Positions 6,534 through 6,717 of a DNA stretch of 6,717 nt are shown here, piece by piece (within the stretch, counting starts at the first letter, position 1; the number at the start of each line of letters is the position of its first letter). The notes under the pieces were generated by a model, which saw nothing but the letters and a program-made list of their open reading frames with translations, was not told the origin of the DNA and searched no databases. The translations under genes were made by a program, and so were the position numbers. This stretch comes from Zoogloeaceae bacterium (lineage in GTDB: Bacteria > Pseudomonadota > Gammaproteobacteria > Burkholderiales > Rhodocyclaceae), in NCBI GenBank assembly GCA_031274855.1, contig JAISPO010000048.1, positions 1 through 6,717 of the forward strand. The letters run 5' to 3'.

Positions 6534-6610
6534 CGGGGTGTAGCGCAGCCCGGTAGCGCGCCTGCTTTGGGAGCAGGATGTCGGGGGTTCGAATCCCTCC
6601 ACCCCGACCA
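6534..6610 (+). tRNA. tRNA-Pro, anticodon TGG
   Basis: This is a complete 77-nt tRNA with encoded CCA. The acceptor stem is CGGGGTG (6534-6540) with CACCCCG (6600-6606). The anticodon stem CCTGC/GCAGG encloses loop TTTGGGA, with anticodon TGG at 6568-6570, which reads CCA and other proline codons. The T arm is GGGGG (6583-6587), loop TTCGAAT, CCCTC (6595-6599) with one wobble pair. tRNA-Arg follows 30 nt later, so the two are likely processed from one transcript. Confidence 0.97.
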
Positions 6611-6640
6611 GGCCGCCGCCCCCGAAGCCTGTTCGGAGAA

Positions 6641-6717
6641 CCGCCCGTAGCTCAACCGGATAGAGCACCGGCCTTCTAAGCCGGGGGTTGGGGGTTCGAG
6701 TCCCTTCGGGCGGACCA
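6641..6717 (+). tRNA. tRNA-Arg, anticodon TCT
   Basis: This is a complete 77-nt tRNA whose CCA end coincides with the last base of the window. The acceptor stem is CCGCCCG (6641-6647) with CGGGCGG (6707-6713). The anticodon stem CCGGC (6668-6672) with GCCGG (6680-6684) encloses loop CTTCTAA, with anticodon TCT at 6675-6677, which reads AGA/AGG arginine codons. The T stem GGGGG/CCCTT has two wobble pairs. The gene order continues a tRNA cluster begun by tRNA-Pro, and further tRNAs may lie beyond the edge. Confidence 0.96.

Noticed and set aside
6405..6668. Minus-strand open frames (6405-6668 and 6437-6655) with segments GVEGFEPPTSCSQSRRATG and WRDSNPRHPAPKAGALPG
   Set aside because: These are the familiar false proteins produced by translating the antisense strand of a tRNA gene, here tRNA-Pro, plus the palindromic element. 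They share no ribosome site or real protein family.

Overview
This is a conserved bacterial housekeeping region. All complete genes are on the + strand: tRNA-Leu(TAG), tig, clpP, clpX, lon, tRNA-Pro(TGG), tRNA-Arg(TCT). The GC-rich sequence, the gene order, and close similarity of ClpP, ClpX and Lon to proteobacterial homologues suggest a betaproteobacterium, perhaps in the Nitrosomonadales (iron and sulfur oxidisers). That placement is from memory of gene order and protein style, not from a search.

Layout. Positions 1-324 are the 3' end of an unidentified gene that is open through the left edge. Positions 325-492 are non-coding and hold a nested inverted repeat (356-416) and a probable tRNA promoter -10 box (476-481). 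tRNA-Leu (493-577) is followed after 59 nt by tig, then clpP and clpX, with gaps of only 37 and 22 nt. This suggests one tig-clpP-clpX operon, possibly reading through from the tRNA. A 103-nt gap carries a near-consensus heat-shock (sigma-32) promoter just ahead of lon. Between lon and tRNA-Pro lies a symmetric 105-bp palindromic element (6410-6514). It starts one base after the lon stop codon and ends three bases before the -10 box of the tRNA-Pro promoter.

How the genes work together. Trigger factor catches nascent chains at the ribosome. ClpX unfolds tagged or damaged proteins and feeds them to the ClpP peptidase chamber. Lon is an independent ATP-dependent protease for misfolded and regulatory proteins. 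Zinc-finger cysteines, Walker motifs, arginine fingers, the ClpP Ser-His-Asp triad and the Lon Ser-Lys dyad are all present, so all four proteins look functional.

No new enzymatic system is visible. The least ordinary sequence is the 105-bp element downstream of lon, built from a 7-base periodic motif around a perfect 13-bp hairpin. Next are the sigma-32 promoter and the small inverted repeat upstream of tRNA-Leu.
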